Origin: Salminus brasiliensis
Lineage: Eukaryota; Chordata; Actinopteri; Characiformes; Bryconidae
Reading direction: 5' to 3'
Assembly: GCF_030463535.1 (NCBI RefSeq)
Contig: NC_132891.1
Span: 6,883,122-6,947,121 of the forward strand
Length of the DNA stretch: 64,000 bases
This document shows positions 13,701 through 24,640 of the stretch, piece by piece. Every line of letters starts with the position of its first letter. Within the stretch, counting starts at the first letter, position 1. The notes below the pieces were generated by a model. That model worked only from the letters and a program-made list of their open reading frames with translations, was not told where the DNA came from and did not search any database. The position numbers and the translations under genes were made by a program.

Positions 13701-16700
13701 TGTGGAGCAGTGGAACTGTGTTCTCTGCAATGATGGATGGTGCTCCGTCCCATACTTTTAGGAGGAGTTGGGGGTGAGATGGTGAGGGGTGGTAATCATG
13801 CAACATCCTGACCTCACTAACACTCTTGTCGCTGAATGCAATCAAATTTTCACAGCAGTGCTCCTCCAAGCCATCTTCCCTGGACAGTAGAGACAGTTAC
13901 TCCAACAAAAGCAGGACCAACTCTTTTTAATCCCCTTGATTTAGTAAGAAAACAATGAATGAGCAGGTGTCCCAATACTTTTGTCTATACATTGTATACT
14001 ACATCAAAACAATAAAAGCCAAACAAGTGAATTGATAAAGATATTGTGGAAATGATGTGATGACATTTAAACTTTCCGCAGTGCATTTAATGACACATAC
14101 ATACTGTATCGATCAATGACGGAGGCGGCGGTGGAAGTGGTGGAAGTGGTAGATCTACAACGTCCCAAAATCTTTACCATGGCCGACCTCATTAGCCTGA
14201 GGAATGGTGGTGGATGAAAGGGTTAAGCAGATGGAGAGCGCTGTGATAAGGCACGGTGTTTATCTACGCAGCACACAAAAGCAACCCACTCCACCTCCAT
14301 CTGTTCCTCGCGAGGCTCTTCCTGTGTCCTAGGAGAAAGGCCTTGCGTATTAATCACATGTGTACACCATGCCGTACCCTGGCCCACTTTTCACCTTTAC
14401 ACCTCTCTCAGCCGCCGCATTAGCACCGAAACAGGCTTTAGATAGGTTGGAGGAATTCAGCCCTGCTTGTATTTTCCCCTCCGATGTGTTTTTCATGCTT
14501 CACAAACCCTCCATCTGCTCGCGCAAGGGACGCTGAAAGAGCAGCATCTTGTTTAGCCGAGGAACATGTGGTGCTAGGTTTGGAGTAAAGCCTGGAGGGC
14601 AGAGGGCTTTTTTATCATTAATTATATTCCTTACATTGTCTTTAAGAGTCTATCGTCACATTTTGAATGTTTGTAGAGGAACTTCACAAGCTGTAGCCTA
14701 ATGACACACTGCTTTTACTGAGCCGTAGTCGTACACGTCCTGTGTCCTCGACTGTTCCATTGGTTAAAATCGCGTACGTGATTAATTGCCCATACTTATA
14801 TGCCAGATATTTACTGATCATTACTGAAATGTTTCTATCTAGATAAAGGTTTGCCATTTAGCTTTATTTATTAAATGTTAAACACGTATTAGCAAGTTCA
14901 ACGATATGTTAATGTTGTTGCTACACTGGCATTTACAGCTGATACCAACAGTTAAAGCTAGTTATCGTTCACTTGCTATCCGCTATCAAGCTAACCTCAA
15001 GATTAGCAGATAATTGGGATTTAAATTACACAATAAAGCGATAAAAAAGCAACTACCACTAGATAAAACATCTAAAACAAACGAGTAGCATGATAGCTAA
15101 TACAGTCGAGGGAGTGGACCAGCTCGGCTGGCTAACTAGTAGCATGATAGCTAATACAGTCGAGGGGGTGGACCAGCTCGACTGGCTAACTAGTAGCATG
15201 ATAGCTAATACAGTCGAGGGGGTGGACCAGCTCGACTGGCTAACTAGTAGCATGATAGCTAAATCGGCTGGCTAACAAGTAGCATGCTAGCTAATACAGT
15301 CGAGGGGGTGGACCAGCTCGGCTGGCTAACTAGTAGCATGATAGCTAAATCGGCTGGCTAACTAGTAGCATGATAGCTAATACAGTCGAGGGGGTGGACC
15401 AGCTCGGCTGGCTAACTAGTAGCATGATAGCTAAATCGGCTGGCTAACAAGTAGCATGCTAGCTAATACAGTCGAGGGGGTGGACCAGCTCGGCTGGCTA
15501 ACTAGTAGCATGATAGCTAAATCGGCTGGCTAACTAGTAGCATGATAGCTAATACAGTCGAGGGGGTGGACCAGCTCGTCTGGCTAACTAGTAGCATGAT
15601 AGCTAAATCGGCTGGCTAACTAGTAGCATGCTAGCTAATACAGTCGAGGGGGTGGACCAGCTGGGCTGGCTAACTAGTAGCATGATAGCTAAATCGGCTG
15701 GCTAACTAGTAGCATGCTAGCTAATACAGTCGAGGGGGTGGACCAGCTCGACTGGCTAACTAGTAGCATGATAGCTAATACAGTCGAGGGGGTGGACCAG
15801 CTCGGCTGGCTAACGAGTAGCATGATAGCTAATACAGTCGAGGGGGTGGACCAGCTCGTCTGGCTAACTAGTAGCATGATGGCTAATACAGTCGAGGGGG
15901 TGGACCAGCTCGTCTGGCTAATGAGTAGCATGATGGCTAAATCGGCTGGCTAACAAGTAGCATGCTAGCTACAACGTATTGGATCCTAGTTGGTCCTTCT
16001 GTAAGATGACGTCAGAGGGGATGGCCTACTAAGCTAACCTGGTCACTGCTTTCTAGCTACGCTAAAGCTTAAGCCTGTTGGGCTAGGCTAATGTTGGTTG
16101 AGGTTAACTAAATAGCTTAGCAGCTCGTTTTGGTTTTAGCCATGCTAAAGCTTCAGCCCCAGGAACACAGTATGCAGCACTGTCAGCCATGAGCTAAGGC
16201 TAACTAAACGTCCTTGGCTAACCTGGCGAATGTTAAAGCCTTAGCTATGTTAAAGCTCCAGCCCTGTATATTATGTGTGTTGGTTGATTAAGGCTAATTA
16301 AAGAGGCTAGTAACTGTATTTCAGCCATGCTAAAGCTTCAGCCCCAAGAACACAGCATGTAAATAAGATGTGTGTGAGCTTGTGATGAAATTTGTGTTTA
16401 ATGGACACTGTGGACAAAAGTATTGGGACACCTGCTCATTTGTAGTTTTTTTCTGAAATCAAGATTTTAAAAGGTGTGTGTCCTGCTTTTGTTGGAGTAG
16501 CTGTACTTGGGAAGGGCGAAGAAGCATATGTCCCAGGCAGCATAGTGCCAGCATGCGAATACTTAGATACTTAGATACACTTAGTTAGAACACCGTGTTA
16601 GATAGATCTGCCCTATGATCCTAGACTGCGGGAAGTGGAGGATTAATACTTGGAGAGCGCTTACCGCCTTAGCCTAGCGTAATGCTATCTCCCTATGCCG

Positions 16701-19700
16701 CTTTTTATATTCCTACAGCCCTTGAAGAGCCTATATAGTACATTATCGGTGGCTTTAGAGGGTTTGGGTAATTACACACTGCGCAAACGGGTCAGCCGTG
16801 TCCTCCATCCGTCCGTACGTCCGTCTCTCTCTCTCTTTCTCTCTCTGACTCGCAGGATGTCGCAATTTGTCTGCTTTAATTGAAAATGGCTCCGTGGTTA
16901 CCCTGGTGTGCATGTCCATCGATTGCTGCCTTTAGACTGGGGGCAATTGGATGCATCCTCACACCCGGGCCTGCGTGTCCATGACTTTATCAGGGAGACG
17001 GTGAGAGGCGGTGAGTGGTCCTTCGGAGGCCAGTCATCCAATTAGGAGCTGGAATGCCTGCAGCATCTGATCCCATTGATTTAAAACGTCTGGGAAAAAA
17101 TTGCTATGGCCGTCTCCTCCTCAGGCTGTACTGTTTTCTTTCTTCTTTTTTTCAATTTACATAGATAAGTATTATACCATGTGAAAGGATAACATGGCAG
17201 TTCAGTATGTTTTCGGTCCATCCATCCATCCATCTTCTGGTCAAGGCCGTGGTGGGTCCATAGCCCACCCAGAATCCCTGAATACCTCCTTAGACAGGCC
17301 GCCAGTCCTTCTCTAGGTTGTTTTTGGTCCAGAGCTGTACATTTTGTAATGTTATTCACTTTCTAGTTGTTGTAATCTTGTAATCATCACAGTGCACAGA
17401 TGCTTGCCAGCTTCAGAATCACGCTGATCCTCCACTGACTGTAACAGGGAGTGGCATTTTTGTCGTCGGCACTCCAGGCCGCTGGAACGCTGCTCCTGCA
17501 CTATGTAACTTTGGTGAATTTGCACAAGATCATTTACCAAGGCTGCGTGTCGCTGTGTTACCCGAATCATATTTGTGTAAATCCTGTAATTTTACTCTAC
17601 CGTCTCAGTCCACATGCTTCTTTACATTCAGATGCTGCCTCTGCGGCTCTCAGATTATCAACAAATGCACGTGTACAGTTGTTTGTGAGGGGACGCTCAA
17701 AGTGTGATTTGTATTTATGGCAGTGGAGAAAAAGTAAATTGCATTCTCCGACTGTAGGGGGAGCCCAGTAGCACTAAAACATTCACCAATTCTCACATAA
17801 ATCTGCTATAATTTGCTAATTTGCTTTAATTTGTAGTTGTAGTGTTTTGACATGCTTGAGCCATCTTCCCTTTTGTTATGTGCATGTAAAATGTGAGTGT
17901 ATAGCTGTTTTGCAGCTGTTTATATATTTTCTGCCTGTTTTTTGGCAATACCACCAAAACTATGTGGGCAATACACTACTTCCACTACTACACTTGTCTT
18001 TTTTTTAGTTACAGCTTGTTAACAATGAAACTGTGGACACAGCAATACTCTTTTTTTTTTTTTTTTTTTTACTTAATATGAATCTGGCAGCTGTTCTTCA
18101 TGTTCAATTTTATGATGAATCCGCCAATAGAAATGCTCCAAAATTAGCAGTGGTATGTTACCAAAGTCAAAGTCAGTACCCACAAGCCTTTGCTTCACTC
18201 ATTGATCTTTTTTTAACCAAATCTAATAGGACTAAAGCTGAACTCCTGCTAAACAAAAGGCTCTCACACACACGCACACACACTCACAGTAAGGCCAGGG
18301 AGGTTTCTGGTGTGCAAATACTGTTCAACCCAGGCATTTCTTCAGCACCAAGTGGGTGGGCACGTATCTGTGTCTAATGATTGGCAGTTAAGGGAAGTCT
18401 TTATGGAGGGGTGGGCGGAAGGCGCTCCGCAGATGGTAGATTCCGAGGCTGTTGCTGTGGAAACAGGGGGACCAGAGGTATTGCGCGCGTGGGGCGGACG
18501 CAGGGCGGTGGGTGGCTTACTTAAGGATTCTGAGCGAGAGTGGGAGCGCCTTTCTGCCCCCAGCCCCACTGTTCCCGTTGCATAAGCCATAGGGAAGAAA
18601 ATGCTGGAGAGAAAAGAGAGCAATAGATCGATGAGGATTTAGGGCTCAATTGTCATTTTCTTCTCCTTTAAAATGCCAATAGTACAAACAGGAAAGTGGA
18701 AGAGTGTGCTTTTCAGCAGGATGTGCTGAGCTGTGTGTGAAGTGAAGCTCAGCAGGAGAGCGAGCCCCAACTAGGGCTGTATGACTGTGGTTAAACTGAT
18801 GAGAACCGTTCTTATGCTTAATATTGGAATCACGATTACGGTTACAGTTTTTAAGCCAGAAAAAAAACACAATCCTAATAATGTATAGATATGTGAGTAG
18901 CATAGCGTAAATAACACTAGTCCTTAATACTGGCCTAAAGTCAGTGTTTCAGATGCTAAAAAAATGTAAAAAGTATACACAGTACTTATAGGTAGGAACA
19001 GTTATCATGATTACAGGTGTTTTGACTACAGTATAAATGCAAGTATTGCAAGTAATACAAGTGTCCCAGAGTCAGTAGTCAAATGCAATACTCATATCAG
19101 TCAATTAACCAATCCTAGATGTTTAATTAGTCTAGGAAGCCAAACATCACTGATCACACTTAAACTATGATTAACTGCAGCTCTAATCTCTACCTGGTTT
19201 CCATCCTTTGTTCTCCTTCCAACCACCATACTTCATAGCTCATGGGTTTCAATCTGTCTTCTTCCTTCGCTGCTTCACTTAAAGCCACATGTCTTTCGTT
19301 CCAGGGTCTCCCTACTATGACAACGTGCGACCACTTTGCTACAGCGACTCCGATGCCGTGCTGCTGTGCTTTGACATCAGCCGTCCGGACACTGTGGAGA
19401 GTGGACTTAAGAAGGTACTGAGGCATCACTGTGAAAATCCATCGCTGTCTCCAGTGTGTTAATGCTCCCCTGCTAGGGCTAGACATCTCAAAACTACTCA
19501 GCGATTCAGTCCAGTTCTAGTTTGCTTGAAAGTTCACATTTCACCACAATTAAATAATCTTGGCAAAATTCAGGGTTTATGTTTAACAGTACTCTAAATC
19601 TACACTGGGCCTAGAGAAACAATTGAAGAAGTAGTGGAATATAAGCCCATCACCACACACCCCAAAAACTACAATCAGAGTATGTCTGTGTTGCTGTCTG

Positions 19701-21318
19701 TCTGTGCTTGCTGTCTTTAAACGCCCACTGAAGACCCATCTCTTCCAAGAGTACTTGTAGTACTTGTATCTAGGTATCCATATTGACTTTGTGTATTTGC
19801 GAGCATCTAGCATAAGATATCTTTTTGATTCTAGCCAATACAAACTAGCTAAGATATTTTCTTAGAACAGTCATTCTGGATAAAAGTGTCTGCTTAATGC
19901 CTCCACTGTACATTTTATGTCTGAAAATAGCCTGAAAATGTTGTTTTTGTCAAAAGTAGAGATTATTATACATTGAACAGCATTGTAATTAATTCTTCTC
20001 AAATAAGGTGAATCACATCAGTGCATTTTTACACCTTTATCCCATCCCCCATGTGGCTTTACTTCATAGTCAGTGATTTCCTCAATATTTTGGAATGTCA
20101 AAAATCTTTGAAAGGTCACCTAAAACATTGAACATAGATGTTTAAGAGATTGTTTTAAGATTTAGCGTCGATGCGGGCTTAACAACACTCGCCTAAACTT
20201 AGTAATAGTACTCTACTCCCCCAATACTACTTGGCTGAAGTCCTCAGTTCTCAAGAATAACAGTTATGATGCTGCTGCTTATGCAACTCTTATGTTCTCT
20301 GTGGTTCTGAATGCTGTTGAGGTTCTGTATTTCATCTAACTTGCTTGTTTCTTTCTTTGTTTCTGTGCAGTGGAGGACTGAGATCATGGACTTCTGCCCT
20401 AACACCCGCATACTCCTCATAGGCTGCAAAACGGACCTACGCACAGATGTCTGTACACTGATGGAGCTCTCCAATCAGAAACAGACACCGATTACCCATG
20501 AGCAGGTATGCTTTTCAAGTTCTACACACTAATTCTAAATAACACAGTTTAACTCCTTAACCACTGAAACCCTAGACTGATAATCAAAAAACACATCTGT
20601 GATTTTCAATGCATAGACACTATATGTCCCTGTAGAGAAGTCCTGCCATGTTAAACATAAAAACATGCCAGATGTGGGCTAGAAGGATATAAAGCCCCCC
20701 AGCATTGAGCTGTGTAGCAGCGGAACTATCGTTCTCTGGAATGATAGTGCTCTATCTATGTATGTTTTGGTTTGGGAAATTGTGGATGAGGTAGGGTGGT
20801 GATCCTCCACCATCCTGACTTCACTAACACTCTTGTTGCTAAATACAATCAAATCCTCACAGCAATGCTGTAATCTAGTAAAGAGCCTTTGCTCAACAGT
20901 AGAGAAAATCACTCCAACAAAAGCAGGATAAACTCCTTTTAATACCCTTGATTTCAGATAAATTAATCAATGAATGAGCAGGTGTCCCAATATTTTTGAC
21001 TGTACATCTGACAGCAGTTCAGAATGAAGACCAGAAAGATGAATTTCTCCTGTCCTCTCCCTTTTATCCCAGGGGTCTGCCATGGCCAAGCAGCTAGGGG
21101 CCGAAACCTACCTGGAGTGCTCGGCCTTCACCTCTGAGAAGAGCATCCACAGCGTGTTCCGCACGGCCGCACTGGCCTGCATCAACAAGCTGCAGCCCCT
21201 GGCCAAGCCCAGCCCCAGCCGCCGCCTCTCCAAGCGCCTGCTGCACCTGCCCAGCCGGTCCGAGCTGCTCTCCTCCACCTTTAAGAAGGAGAAGGCCAAG
21301 AGCTGCTCCGTCATGTGA
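4864..21318 (+). CDS. rnd1: Rho family GTPase 1 (Rnd1), five coding exons
   Basis: Joining 4864-4983, 5590-5677, 19305-19414, 20371-20505 and 21073-21318 gives an uninterrupted 232-residue protein; every intron is GT-AG. Seen in sequence: P-loop GDVQCGKT (20-27), effector loop YVPTVFENY (42-50), switch II WDTSGSPYYD (66-75), base-binding CKTD (125-128), SAF (168-170), and a C-terminal basic stretch ending in the prenylation box CSVM (229-232). Residues equivalent to Ras 12, 59 and 61 are V22, S69 and S71, the substitutions that make Rnd proteins GTPase-defective and constitutively GTP-bound. Family knowledge: membrane-anchored farnesylated Rnd1 antagonises RhoA through p190RhoGAP and binds plexins, loosening actin fibres and adhesion. 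The short N-terminus and the start MKERR fit RND1 better than RND3, which has a longer N-terminus. Which teleost paralogue (rnd1a or rnd1b) cannot be decided here. Confidence 0.96.
5590..5677 (+). CDS. rnd1: rnd1 coding exon 2 (residues 41-69 and first base of G70)
   Basis: Follows acceptor CACAG and encodes [10 protein letters not shown] through LWDTS, including switch I and the start of switch II. It ends with the first base of a Gly codon before donor GTAAGA (phase 1). Confidence 0.95.
5678..6860. other. rnd1 intron 2, first part; nothing recognised
   Basis: Non-repetitive intronic sequence with no coding exon, RNA gene or clear element that I can identify. Confidence 0.4.
6862..7200 (+). 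mobile_element. tRNA-derived SINE (family B)
   Basis: B-box-like GGTTCAAGTCCC at 6877 is followed by GAGGCCCCGAGAGAGCAC and CTTGCTCTCTCCAGGGTGGG, a body known from fish SINEs, and ends in AATTGGCGGTAAAA. The ORFs overlapping it are artefacts. Confidence 0.7.
8015..8108 (-). mobile_element. tRNA-derived SINE (family A), head part, reversed
   Basis: In reverse it reads GGGGCAGTGGTGGCAGCTCA, GTGGTT, then TTGTGGGTTTGTATCCCC and CTGCCACTGTTGGGC, matching 59048-59145. Confidence 0.7.
8135..8335 (+). mobile_element. SINE (family C) with LINE-like tail
   Basis: GGGTTTGATTTCC, then CCTTGGGCAATACTCCTAAC and ACCTCTGTAATACCTTGTAA ending CTGGATAAAAATGTC; diverged relative of the copy at 60885-61105. Confidence 0.65.
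9165..9605 (+). repeat. 80-bp tandem repeat, about five copies
   Basis: The block TTAGATGATGGCCACAATAT recurs at 9241, 9321, 9401 and 9481, exactly 80 bp apart, with the word AAGCTCATTGTGACG in each; partial diverged units flank it. Confidence 0.95.
9606..10750. other. rnd1 intron 2; unassigned DNA
   Basis: Contains a GC-richer, apparently non-repetitive patch at about 9780-10020. No exon or element recognised. Confidence 0.35.
10751..10798 (+). repeat. (TG)n microsatellite
   Basis: Uninterrupted TG dinucleotides for 24 units. Confidence 0.98.
11880..12500. promoter_or_regulatory. Non-repetitive intronic block, possible enhancer
   Basis: GC-richer, low-repeat intronic sequence with clustered short motifs such as GATTGATTGGACC and AAATCAATTCC. 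No reading frame is credible. Regulatory function is inference from composition only. Confidence 0.25.
13152..13300 (+). repeat. Dispersed repeat D copy
   Basis: CTTTACAGAAGAAGGAAAGA, GAAGTCAATGTAA, TTATTGGTCTGTTCATCATG and ACAGATTCAC recur in the same order at 41060-41250 and 50090-50260, and in part at 58145-58200. Confidence 0.7.
13670..14005 (+). mobile_element. MITE-like family copy, 5' truncated
   Basis: Begins at the internal TGTGGAGCAGTGGAACTGTG block and runs to GTCCCAATACTTTTGTC followed by TATACATTGTATA. Confidence 0.8.
14080..15081. other. rnd1 intron 2; mostly non-repetitive DNA
   Basis: 14100-14640 is GC-richer and free of recognised repeats, so it may hold regulatory sequence; 14640-15081 becomes AT-rich and GCTA-rich approaching the minisatellite. 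Confidence 0.3.
15082..15970 (+). repeat. 54-bp / 32-bp compound minisatellite
   Basis: Twelve 54-bp units (containing AATACAGTCGAGGGGGTGG) and seven 32-bp units (GCTAAATCGGCTGGCTAAC) that lack the middle 22 bp. Order: three long units, then six short-long pairs (86-bp higher-order period), three more long units, one final short unit. Long units are a multiple of three, so both strands stay open; the resulting ORFs are artefacts. Confidence 0.97.
15971..16390. repeat. GCTAA-rich flank with internal duplication
   Basis: The phrase AGCCATGCTAAAGCTTCAGC followed by CCCA(G/A)GAACACAG appears at about 16137 and 16322. It looks like older, decayed repeat material next to the minisatellite. Confidence 0.55.
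16400..16510 (-). mobile_element. MITE-like family end fragment, reversed
   Basis: GGACAAAAGTATTGGGACAC, CTGCTCATT, then TCCTGCTTTTGTTGGAGTAG: one terminal part of the family. Confidence 0.75.
17215..17330. repeat. (CATC)n-associated dispersed repeat
   Basis: CCATCCATCCATCCATC is followed by TTCTGGTCAAGGCCGTGG and GGTCCATAGCCCACCCAGAA, a pattern resembling common fish dispersed repeats. Confidence 0.45.
18340..18620. promoter_or_regulatory. GC-rich intronic block, possible regulatory element
   Basis: CpG-rich patch inside the AT-rich rnd1 intron 2, with GGGGCGGACG and a RUNX-like TGTGGAAAC. It could be an internal promoter or enhancer; no exon is evident. Confidence 0.25.
19305..19414 (+). 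CDS. rnd1: rnd1 coding exon 3 (second part of G70 to K106)
   Basis: Acceptor TTCCAG precedes it; it reads [18 protein letters not shown] onward to ESGLKK and ends at donor GTACTG. It carries the DxxG-adjacent Ser-71 that replaces the catalytic Gln of active GTPases. Confidence 0.95.
19700..19905 (+). mobile_element. SINE/LINE tail fragment in rnd1 intron 3
   Basis: CTGAAGACCCATCTCTTCCA and, at the end, TCTGGATAAAAGTGTCTGCT TAATGCC, the widely shared fish SINE tail. Confidence 0.6.
20371..20505 (+). CDS. rnd1: rnd1 coding exon 4 (residues 107-151)
   Basis: Starts after a pyrimidine-rich tract ending TGCAG; reads [18 protein letters not shown] then CKTDLRTD (guanine-base specificity) and ends ITHEQ before donor GTATGC. 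The following 567-bp intron 4 is mostly a MITE copy. Confidence 0.95.
20612..21008 (+). mobile_element. MITE-like family copy filling rnd1 intron 4
   Basis: Starts AGACACTATATGTCC, jumps directly to CTGTAGAGAAGTCCTGCC (internal deletion), and ends GTCCCAATATTTTTGACTGT. It makes up about 70% of the 567-bp intron. Confidence 0.8.
21073..21318 (+). CDS. rnd1: rnd1 coding exon 5 (residues 152-232) and stop
   Basis: Acceptor ATCCCAG; reads [19 protein letters not shown], then an Rnd1-type C-terminal tail rich in Ser, Lys and Arg, ending KSCSVM and TGA. Third positions are strongly G/C, unlike the surrounding introns. The tail is the part that in Rnd proteins is phosphorylated and bound by 14-3-3 (family knowledge). 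Confidence 0.95.
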   Translation, partial: GSAMAKQLGAETYLECSAFTSEKSIHSVFRTAALACINKLQPLAKPSPSRRLSKRLLHLPSRSELLSSTFKKEKAKSCSVM

Positions 21319-23984
21319 GCGGAGGAGGGGGGCTTCAACTCCCCACCTAAAAAAATAAAAGCTTCTCCCTCCCCTGCGCTTTGGTTTGGGGAAGGGGGGT
21401 GGGTTCTGATGTTCCTCATCAACGAAGGCTTCGCTGCGGAATCCTTCCTCACCCCCCAACAGAAATACGTCTCAGAACAAGTGGACACCTCGCTGTCCAC
21501 CTTGTCCTGATCTCTGCAACAGTGCATATCCGTCGTACCCAGTACTGTATCTTGCTTTTCTCAAACCAAGGTTTGATCATTCAGCCGTGCCATCACATCA
21601 TTCTTCTTCACCGCGTCAAGAGAATCGCTCTTTCGCCTCCGTGTTATTGTGACGTTTAGGGCTCACAATGATTCTGCTTAGTAGATGAGAATCAAACGGT
21701 CAGAAAATGGGCTTCGGTAATGTGATAGATGCCTTTGGAACTGCTCGGCATATCATTGGCTCTCTAGTTTCAGACATATCTGGGGCAAAAAACAGAAGAC
21801 TTCAAACATATGTGGAATATGCACTGAAGTGTAGGTGAGAGGTTGGCTCTTTTGGTCAGAGCTTCGGGAAGCAGTGCAAGGCCCTGGGCGTGTAGAGGTG
21901 TGGGAGGAAAGGGGCTGTTGTAGGCACTGTTAGCATGTTTTTGCAAGACTTTAGCAGGCATTATAATGCTGGATGGAATTGGCTGCTGTGCAGACTGGAT
22001 ACTGTAATGTAATTTCTATTGGAGCTTGCCTGTTGTGCCAGGCTTTTGATTAGTTAGAAAAGGGGGGGGGGAGCAGGGGAGGGACAAAACTACTAGACAA
22101 CAAATTTGTGGACAGTGAAATCTAAAGGCTACCAAAGACACGTTTCTACGTTTCTATCTCCTCCAGGGCTCTAATGATTAAACACCAACATGATGGAAGT
22201 GCTTCTATTTTTACAGAAGCAATAACTGTCAGAGGAGGTGAGAGGGGAGAACCGTAAGCGGTGGACCGTTGGGCCTCCTGCTCTTCTGTAGTGTAGAGAA
22301 CCACGCATCCGTGAGCTAGCGACAGGCCAGGCGCCGAGCGTAAACCTTTTTTTTCTGTATGTATTTTCTCGGCCTTCGGAAAGCTCTTGTAGCACCATGT
22401 TGATGCCGTTTGTCGGACCAACATGGCCTGAAAAAAACCAACTAAGTGTATGCAGCGAATATATCCTCTTCGATCGACGTTCCTTAGACCTCAGCTTGAA
22501 ATCAGACCATCGCCACACGTCACTTCTGAAGATTTTATATGCATTTCTCCTCCGACTCGATCCTGATGTAGCACTCCATCTTCCACCAGTAGCTCTCTCT
22601 CTCACTTTTTCTCCTGTGTACAGGTTTCCGTCACCTTCAATGCCCTGCAAGCGCAAGGGTTTACGACTCCTCTGTTGATGTTTTTTCGCGGCAGACACTT
22701 TCGCAGGCGGTTCAGTGTGTATCTAAACGTGGTCCCTTCTGACTAAATTCTTGAGCTTCTCGGTTTTTTGAGTGCAAAGTGCTGACAGCAAAACCTGCTT
22801 TTGACCACAAAGCAATAACAATTGACGTGCTTGTGTCGCAGAGTATTTAGAGTGGCAATAAAAAAAATAAATGTTCAAAATACCGCTTTGTGATTTAACT
22901 TCATGCGACAGCTTTGTGGACGTGTGTGGCCGTGCCTCTATCATTACTGCTGTGTTAAAAAAATGAAATGAACAGAAAAACGGAAAAAAATTACGAACCA
23001 GTTTAACTGTAATTTTGTCAAGCCCTTCTTGTAGCCAGGGTCGTCGTGGAGTGAGTAAACCGTGACGTCTTTGTGTCACTGATCTAGCGCGGGGGGACTT
23101 GGCGAGGAGTTAACTCACCATTTAAGTGCAACACAGTGTAATGTGACCAGGCGCGTTTAGGCATATGGGCTCTGTTGGCATCACGGGGTGGTAAAGGCTT
23201 TGAGGTCTGTAGCGGGGAGACGAGAGGAGCCAAAGGCATGCGAGACCTTTCATGGGTCTCTGCATTCAGACAAGGCCGCTTTAACGTATGGAACAATCGA
23301 CTCATGACAATGGCTTGGAGGGGGGTGGGTGATGTGCATCCTGGTGAAATGGATAATGGGAGAAGGAGGAGGGGGGGGGGTTAAAAGGACTTGTGGGATT
23401 TTAAAAATCCAACATCAAAAAAACAAACCAACAGGCTGGTCCTGTTTAGAGAAAGCTATTTTTCCATTTTGGGGATTGAACCATTGTGCTGTTTGTTTGG
23501 TTTTTTTTTTGCCTTGTTGCTGTTGTTGTTGTTGTTGTTTATCTTTATTTGTGTTGACCTGAAATCGATATTTATCTCATTTGGTTTAAACCACTGTTAT
23601 CTGCGGCTTCAGGTGGTGATTTGCGAGCTCCGGACTCTCTCCGGTCACACGCTGAATTTCTCACCATTGCCTAGCAACAGTTCCGAAAGTACAGAAAGTG
23701 AGAGAATGCCTCTTTGGGGTTGGAGACCATGAGAAAAGGAGGGACCCTCAGACCATTAGCAGTTACAGGTGTACGTATGCAGTGCCGCCGGTTTCCTGCC
23801 TGGAGATACAAAAGAATTGGTCGTTTTTCTCTCTCCTTTATTTTTATGTATTTTTATTTGTTTTAATGGTCTGAGCTTTGGGTTGTCGAGATGGTACTTT
23901 CTGTCTCATGTAGAGATGGAATATTAGAGGTCCAAAAAGTCAAAATATCCACCCCATGATTTTGTTCCAACTGCCTGGGCAGCA

Positions 23985-24192
23985 GTTCTGGACCTTAGAG
24001 GTTGAACATTAGAGGTCCAGAAATGCAAAATGAGGAACATTAGAGGTCCAGAAAGTCAAAATCAACAACATTTGAGGACCTTTCTGGACCTCTTATGTTC
24101 CTTATTTTGACTTTCTGGACCTCTAATGTTCCTCATTTTGATTTTCTGGACCTCTAAATGTTCTTCATTTTGACTTTCTGGACCTCTTTCCA
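23985..24192. repeat. Inverted repeat (hairpin) in rnd1 3' UTR
   Basis: Tandem copies built on TTAGAGGTCCAGAAAGTC occur on the left arm and their reverse complements on the right arm. The core arms 24032-24062 and 24104-24134 are perfect 31-bp complements with a 41-nt loop; pairing continues outward with a few mismatches for about 75 bp in all. A further single diverged copy of the left-arm motif lies at 23923-23946. Confidence 0.85.
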
Positions 24193-24613
24193 TTTTCCTC
24201 TCTATTCTCAGACAAAACACACAAACACCAAGGCTTTGCCATGAGACAGTATATAGGTTCCTGACATTCCACCATGATGCTGCCGTCGTGTACCAGTGGG
24301 CACAGTTGTACTTCTAAGCATGTCTTCTAACAATGATCCAAGTTGTACATATCTTCTTTTCTAATCTTTGTAAGACACCGAAAAAGAATGCCATGAGGTG
24401 TGACTATTTGTTCTTGTCGTGGGTTGACAAAGCTGTTGTGGTTGATGTATTATAACAATAATAATAGTAATAATTCAGTCCTATTTATTTAAATACCACA
24501 TTGAAGACTTTTTGGGTATGTTTGGGTTCTCGTGTTTCACATGTACTTTTGTTTTTCACAGAATTATTCTTTTCAACATGACGAACGTCCTTTCTTCCTT
24601 TTGTCTTTCCAGT

Positions 24614-24619
24614 AATAAA
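24614..24619 (+). terminator. rnd1: Candidate distal poly(A) signal of rnd1
   Basis: A canonical AATAAA followed within 60 bp by a GT-rich stretch (TTTTGGTTTGTTCATGG). It is the last good + strand signal before repeat-rich intergenic DNA. Confidence 0.45.
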
Positions 24620-24640
24620 GCTTGCCTCATGTGGCACCCA

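Larger units (their letters stand above)
21319..24640 (+). other. rnd1: rnd1 3' UTR (probable extent)
   Basis: Sequence after the stop is largely non-repetitive up to about 24.6 kb. AATAAA signals occur at 21354-21359 (36 nt after the stop), 22857-22862, 22866-22871 and 24614-24619. The distal one would give a 3.3-kb UTR including a TTG-repeat tract (23518-23540) and the hairpin at about 24.1 kb. Which signal is used cannot be told from sequence. Antisense ORFs here are not credible genes. Confidence 0.55.

Noticed and set aside
15059..15953. ORFs on both strands with 18-residue repeats
   Set aside because: 54-bp units leave both strands open; pure consequence of unit length.
22171..22698. 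175-codon minus-strand ORF
   Set aside because: Antisense to rnd1 3' UTR, no domain, basic low-information composition.
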